DNA of 64,000 bases from positions 310,001 through 374,000 of the forward strand of contig NZ_LUTR01000002.1 of assembly GCF_001597725.1 (NCBI RefSeq), written 5' to 3'. Below the pieces are notes generated by a model. The model was not told the origin of the DNA. It did not search any database and saw only the letters and a list, made by a program, of their open reading frames with translations. The stretch is from Neptuniibacter marinus. GTDB lineage: Bacteria; Pseudomonadota; Gammaproteobacteria; Pseudomonadales; Balneatricaceae. Below, in pieces: positions 60,193 to 64,000 of the stretch (the first letter of the stretch is position 1; the number at the start of each line of letters is the position of its first letter). Position numbers and translations under genes: made by a program.

Positions 60193-61971
60193 TCATTCAA
60201 GTTCTAAACCACCGACATCCATTGAGCCAAGCTCAATTGAGGCATCAGGTGCGTCGAGATAAATAGATTCGTCCAACTGCTCTGTTACACGGAACACTTC
60301 ATCTAATGAAGTTACTCCAGCGATAGCTAATTCCAAAGCGCTATAAGCTAACGGTTTATAATGTGAATCTGTTTTAGCAGCAATGGTAAAACCTGCGCTA
60401 TCATTGCGGCGAAGAGCATCAGCCATATTTTCGTTTATTTCTAATAACTCAAATATACCGGTACGCCCTTTGTAGCCCGTATTATTACAATAAGTACAGC
60501 CGCGCCCTTTTTGTAGGCTGATATTATCTAATCCTAGCTCCTCTTGGCGCGTATCCAGCCATAGCCTTTCTGAATCAGTAGGCTGATAATCTTGAGTGCA
60601 GTTTTCACAGATTTTGCGCACTAAACGCTGTGCCAAAATCCCATTCAATGCAGACGCAACCAAATAGCCTTCGATACCAATATCAATTAAACGCATAGCG
60701 CTCGATACAGCATCATTAGTATGTAACGTGGACAAGACAAAGTGTCCTGTCATCGCTGCACGCAAGGCAATATCAGCGGTCTCTTTATCTCGAATCTCCC
60801 CGACTAAAAGAATATCCGGATCCTGACGCAAGGTAGCACGCAGTACTGTGGAAAAATCTAAACCTATATTGGGGTGAACCTGTACTTGGTTTACTCGAGG
60901 TAAACGATATTCCACTGGGTCTTCTACAGTAATAATCTTCTTCTGATGGCTATTTAGCTCATTAAGCGCACCATATAAAGTTGTAGTCTTACCACTACCT
61001 GTAGGACCCGTCACCAATAAAAGCCCATGGGGCTCGTGAATCATTCTACGGAGCCTATGTAACATATCATTAGGCAAACCAGCTTTTTCTAGTCCTATAA
61101 TTCCACCGGACTGATCAAGCAAACGCATTACAACTGATTCACCAAACTGAATAGGTAAGGTCGAGATACGTACATCAACACTATGCCCTTTTACACTAAT
61201 ATTGAAACGACCATCTTGAGGCAAACGCTTCTCTGATATATTTAATGAGGCCATTAGCTTTAAGCGTAGTACAAGCGCTGAAGCTATACGTTTCTCTTTC
61301 ATAACATGCTCATGGAGCACACCATCAATACGCTGCCGAATACGTAACACCGTTTCATCCGGTTCAATGTGTATATCTGAGGCACCAACTTGAACCGCAT
61401 CTTCAAACAAGCTTTTCAGCAGTTTGACGACCGGAACATCTACTTCATCTGTAGCTGTTAGGGCGGCCAAATCAAATGCATCATCTGCAATTTCTTCATT
61501 TAACTGATCAGCTAAATCTTCAATATCACTGGTCTTGCGATAAAGTAGATCCATAGATTGCAGCAACTGAGCTTCAGATACGACTGCAATTTCGATAGGT
61601 TTAGGTAACACTCTTTGCAATTCATCAAACGCAAAGATATCCATTGGGTCAGACATCCCAACTAGAAAATGATCAGCATCTTCCTTTAATACTAGCGCCC
61701 TAAAGCGCCGAGCCTGAGTTTCAGGTAAACGTAAAACATCTTCCTGATTAAATGAGTAATGAGTCAACTCAACCAGAGGAATGTTCAGCTGCTGGGATAG
61801 AAAATCAAGAAACTGCTGCTCCTTTACATACCCCATAGATACCAGTGTCTTACCCAATTTCTGACGCGTCTGTTTCTGCTTATCTAGCGCTTCCATTAGC
61901 TGAGCTTCAGACAAAACACCGTTCTGAACCAGTAAGTCACCAATACGGATTTTCATTTTGGGTGCGCCCAT
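60193..61971 (-). CDS. mshE: MSHA pilus extension ATPase MshE (PilB/GspE family)
   Basis: Cytoplasmic motor for pilus extension; MshE proteins are known c-di-GMP receptors through their N-terminal MshEN domain. The 592-residue protein has that domain at about 1-150 (RIGDLLVQNGVLSEAQLMEAL). Walker A is LVTGPTGSGKTTTLYGAL (about 316-333), the Asp box is TVEDPVEYRLP, Walker B is ILLVGEIRDKETADIAL, and the four-Cys zinc site is in KICENCTQ and CTYCNNTGYKG. AGGAGG precedes the ATG at 61971. Confidence 0.94.
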   Translation of the reverse strand: MGAPKMKIRIGDLLVQNGVLSEAQLMEALDKQKQTRQKLGKTLVSMGYVKEQQFLDFLSQQLNIPLVELTHYSFNQEDVLRLPETQARRFRALVLKEDADHFLVGMSDPMDIFAFDELQRVLPKPIEIAVVSEAQLLQSMDLLYRKTSDIEDLADQLNEEIADDAFDLAALTATDEVDVPVVKLLKSLFEDAVQVGASDIHIEPDETVLRIRQRIDGVLHEHVMKEKRIASALVLRLKLMASLNISEKRLPQDGRFNISVKGHSVDVRISTLPIQFGESVVMRLLDQSGGIIGLEKAGLPNDMLHRLRRMIHEPHGLLLVTGPTGSGKTTTLYGALNELNSHQKKIITVEDPVEYRLPRVNQVQVHPNIGLDFSTVLRATLRQDPDILLVGEIRDKETADIALRAAMTGHFVLSTLHTNDAVSSAMRLIDIGIEGYLVASALNGILAQRLVRKICENCTQDYQPTDSERLWLDTRQEELGLDNISLQKGRGCTYCNNTGYKGRTGIFELLEINENMADALRRNDSAGFTIAAKTDSHYKPLAYSALELAIAGVTSLDEVFRVTEQLDESIYLDAPDASIELGSMDVGGLELE

Positions 61972-61985
61972 TCGGCCCCTTCCTC

Positions 61986-63458
61986 CTAACGACCCACCAG
62001 CGTTTCAATACGCTGGCGAGCATAACTTTTCAACCGACTATCAATTGTCGGGATCTGTAAAGCGCTCTGATATGCATTACGAGCATCAGCATAACGCTTT
62101 ACTTGTTCCAGCGCATAACCCATTCCAATCCACCATCGTGGAATGCTGTTATTCGATTGCAGCAATTGGAAATAAATTCGCGCAGCATCTTCCGAATTAC
62201 CGCCTTGCTGATAAGCACTTGCTAACAACTCATGGTACTCTTGATCAGTTTCTAGCAACGGGAAATCAGCACTAAGCAGATCGACTGATTGAGACGCTTT
62301 ATTCTCAGCCATCCATATACGTGCCTGTAATTTCTTTAAATCACTATTATATGGATGCAGGTCGCGACTTTTCTCTATCGACTTTTGAGCTGCAGCGGTT
62401 TCACCTTTAGACAACAATAAAGTTGCTAGCAGCACTCTAGATTGTTCAGTTTTAGATGGTTCTTGAGCTATCGCCTTAGTTAATAAACTCTCAGCCTCAT
62501 CCAATTTGCCTTCATTAATCATCCGCCGTGCACGCTTAGCAAACTGACGATCTGTTAATGCATTGGACGACTTAGTGACCGGCTTTGAAACAACAGGCTT
62601 CGTAGCCTGCAACGCTTCGGTAAGATTAACCTGTAGCTCAGCAGAAGATCGAATACTGTCCTTTTCACTGCCTACACTGATAACGGTTAAGGGCGTCTGT
62701 ATAGTTGATACGCCAATATCAGTAATCTCGACCGTCTCAACATCAGATGGATCATTAATAACGAGAGCAGCTTCATCAGGTATTACACCAAGAATAAGGG
62801 TTGTCGGTGAGGTTTGAACACGAAAAGAAAACTGGCTTTTTCGATTGGTCGTTAATGTTAACAAGGTTCGGTTTCTATCCGGTTCAGCCTCAATATCTAA
62901 GCGCTTAATATAATTACTTGTTATCGAAGGAAGCGTCGTTCTTAAAACAGCATCATCAATAGCAATCACGATACTATTATCTTTCTGATTTAAAACTTGG
63001 ATATCAGCATCGCCATCAAGCCTCACAACTAAATCACCACCAAAATCAGCCCCCGCCCATTTAATATCATTAATAGAAACGAGGCCTGTATTTTTCGGAG
63101 CTGGGGTGACAGAAAGTGGCTTCTCTATTGCCGAGGAGCCCTGTAAGCGCTTTTCAGCACTTAATTCGCTAAGTTCTGAGCCTTGTTGTTCCTCGCTGTC
63201 TGCAGCATTCAGAGATGCGGTAGATAAGCCCTTAGTGTCAGTATAGGTTTGAGTTTTTTGTATCTGATGCCACAACAACCAGCAGGTTGTAAATACTGCA
63301 ACTAGACCGATCAGCCACAACGTAATTCGAGGTGCTTTACTACCGGTCTCTTCTTCAACATATTGAGCGGCTTTAACAGCTGACTGCAGCCCAGGAACCT
63401 GCTTAGCGCTTTCATTACGCTGCTCTAAGTCCCTTAGCATGTCATTAACCAAACTCAT
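61986..63458 (-). CDS. mshN: MSHA biogenesis protein MshN (TPR protein)
   Basis: A 490-residue inner-membrane protein with a short cytoplasmic start (MSLVNDMLRDLEQRNE, a MshN/GspB mark), one membrane segment at about 46-62 (ITLWLIGLVAVFTTCWLLWH) and a periplasmic AMIN-like and TPR part. The repeats are in the last 180 residues (KLDEAESLLTKAIAQEP, AARIYFQLLQSN, RYADARNAYQSAL). It probably helps assemble the secretin or alignment complex. It overlaps mshM by four bases. Confidence 0.9.
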   Translation of the reverse strand: MSLVNDMLRDLEQRNESAKQVPGLQSAVKAAQYVEEETGSKAPRITLWLIGLVAVFTTCWLLWHQIQKTQTYTDTKGLSTASLNAADSEEQQGSELSELSAEKRLQGSSAIEKPLSVTPAPKNTGLVSINDIKWAGADFGGDLVVRLDGDADIQVLNQKDNSIVIAIDDAVLRTTLPSITSNYIKRLDIEAEPDRNRTLLTLTTNRKSQFSFRVQTSPTTLILGVIPDEAALVINDPSDVETVEITDIGVSTIQTPLTVISVGSEKDSIRSSAELQVNLTEALQATKPVVSKPVTKSSNALTDRQFAKRARRMINEGKLDEAESLLTKAIAQEPSKTEQSRVLLATLLLSKGETAAAQKSIEKSRDLHPYNSDLKKLQARIWMAENKASQSVDLLSADFPLLETDQEYHELLASAYQQGGNSEDAARIYFQLLQSNNSIPRWWIGMGYALEQVKRYADARNAYQSALQIPTIDSRLKSYARQRIETLVGR

Positions 63459-64000
63459 TGATTAACCCCTATATACACAAGATAAAGCGTGACTAAGAGT
63501 AAACAGCTAATAGCGCCCCATAAAAGAGGTCGACTATCCTTTGTCTTTACAATACCTTGTGTATCCTCGATAGCACGTACCACATGAGAGCTTTCTACGT
63601 TTAAAGCGCCCTTGCCATACGCAACCATCAACGCTTTATGCGCTAGAATATTGATAAGTCGAGGCGTACCAGCCGAAGCTTTCGCTATTTTACGTGACGC
63701 CTCTTTCTTAAAAAGAGAAAGCCCAGTAAAACCGGCTTTTTGTACCCGCTGTTCAATATAGTGCTCTACAGCCTCACTCTCCAGATGACTCAATTCATAA
63801 CTAAAGGTAATTCGCTGTAATAACTGCCTTAAAGACGCTTGGCTCAGTAATTCATCCAGTTCTGGCTGCCCGAACAACACCACTTGAAACAACTTAGTCG
63901 TTTCTGTTTCAAGATTGGTTAACAGCCTTAAAGCCTCTATTGTTTCTTCAGGGATAGCCTGTGCTTCATCAACGAGTAGCACGACTTTACGTTTACTCTG
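63455..64000 (-). CDS. mshM: MSHA biogenesis ATPase MshM (partial, runs off the window)
   Basis: C-terminal part (about 181 codons) of an ExeA/GspA-like AAA ATPase. The visible Walker B region reads KRKVVLLVDEAQAIPEETIEALRLLTNLET. QVVLFGQPELDELL and RLINILAHKALMVAYGKG follow, and a C-terminal membrane segment (LLWGAISCLLLVTLYLVYIGV). The Walker A part lies beyond position 64000. It is the first gene of those seen in this operon; mshI, J, K and L would be expected upstream. Confidence 0.9.
   Translation of the reverse strand, partial: QSKRKVVLLVDEAQAIPEETIEALRLLTNLETETTKLFQVVLFGQPELDELLSQASLRQLLQRITFSYELSHLESEAVEHYIEQRVQKAGFTGLSLFKKEASRKIAKASAGTPRLINILAHKALMVAYGKGALNVESSHVVRAIEDTQGIVKTKDSRPLLWGAISCLLLVTLYLVYIGVNQ

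Overview
The window reads as chromosome of a marine-type gammaproteobacterium of the Oceanospirillales/Pseudomonadales kind. The gene set spoT, rpoZ, gmk, yicC, rph, crc, pyrE is collinear with the Pseudomonas block of the same genes. A Crc protein and an MSHA-type pilus locus also point there. The genus cannot be named from the sequence alone.

Layout. (1) 81-3231, minus strand: spoT, rpoZ, gmk. (2) 3484-17699, plus strand: a cell-wall M23 peptidase; a three-gene RND efflux operon with a CpxR-like box in front; and a D-glutamate/5-oxoproline cluster (DUF1445 cyclase-like protein, pxpA, pxpB, pxpC, DUF4392 protein, LysR regulator, D-amino acid aminotransferase), ending in a strong terminator at 17723-17751. 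(3) 17785-51880: about 34 kb of accessory DNA inserted in the 3' end of yicC. (4) 51857-55273: yicC, rph, crc and pyrE. (5) 55302-64000, minus strand: MSHA pilus genes mshP, O, D, C, A, F, G, E, N and the end of mshM.

The accessory DNA is two related genomic islands in tandem. The last codons of yicC (core TGGATCTGCTC) occur three times, at 17785, 31855 and 51870. The roughly 500-600 bp after the first two copies are clearly homologous. The proximal island (about 20 kb) keeps a tyrosine integrase next to yicC and pairs of TGCCCACCA boxes at both ends. The distal island (about 14 kb) has no integrase and eroded boxes. A winged-helix/nucleotidyltransferase pair sits where an integrase would be expected. 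yicC is the known site of the mobilizable genomic islands (MGIs) of Vibrio and Alteromonas.

Defence cargo. The distal island carries hipBA and a five-gene set: cytosine methyltransferase, MORC/MutL-like GHKL ATPase, Z1 helicase-like ATPase, PD-(D/E)XK (DUF4420-like) protein and AIPR protein. The last four overlap or abut and look like one restriction machine. The proximal island carries an AlpA-like protein, a DUF927 helicase-like protein, an HTH regulator, and a type I restriction operon (hsdM, hsdS, hsdR, M48 peptidase). Four extra genes sit inside that operon. Three of them (DUF262, DUF3696-type ATPase, and a protein I do not recognise) are joined by overlaps and look like a separate defence module.

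All calls are from reading the sequence and translations. No database or structure search was run.
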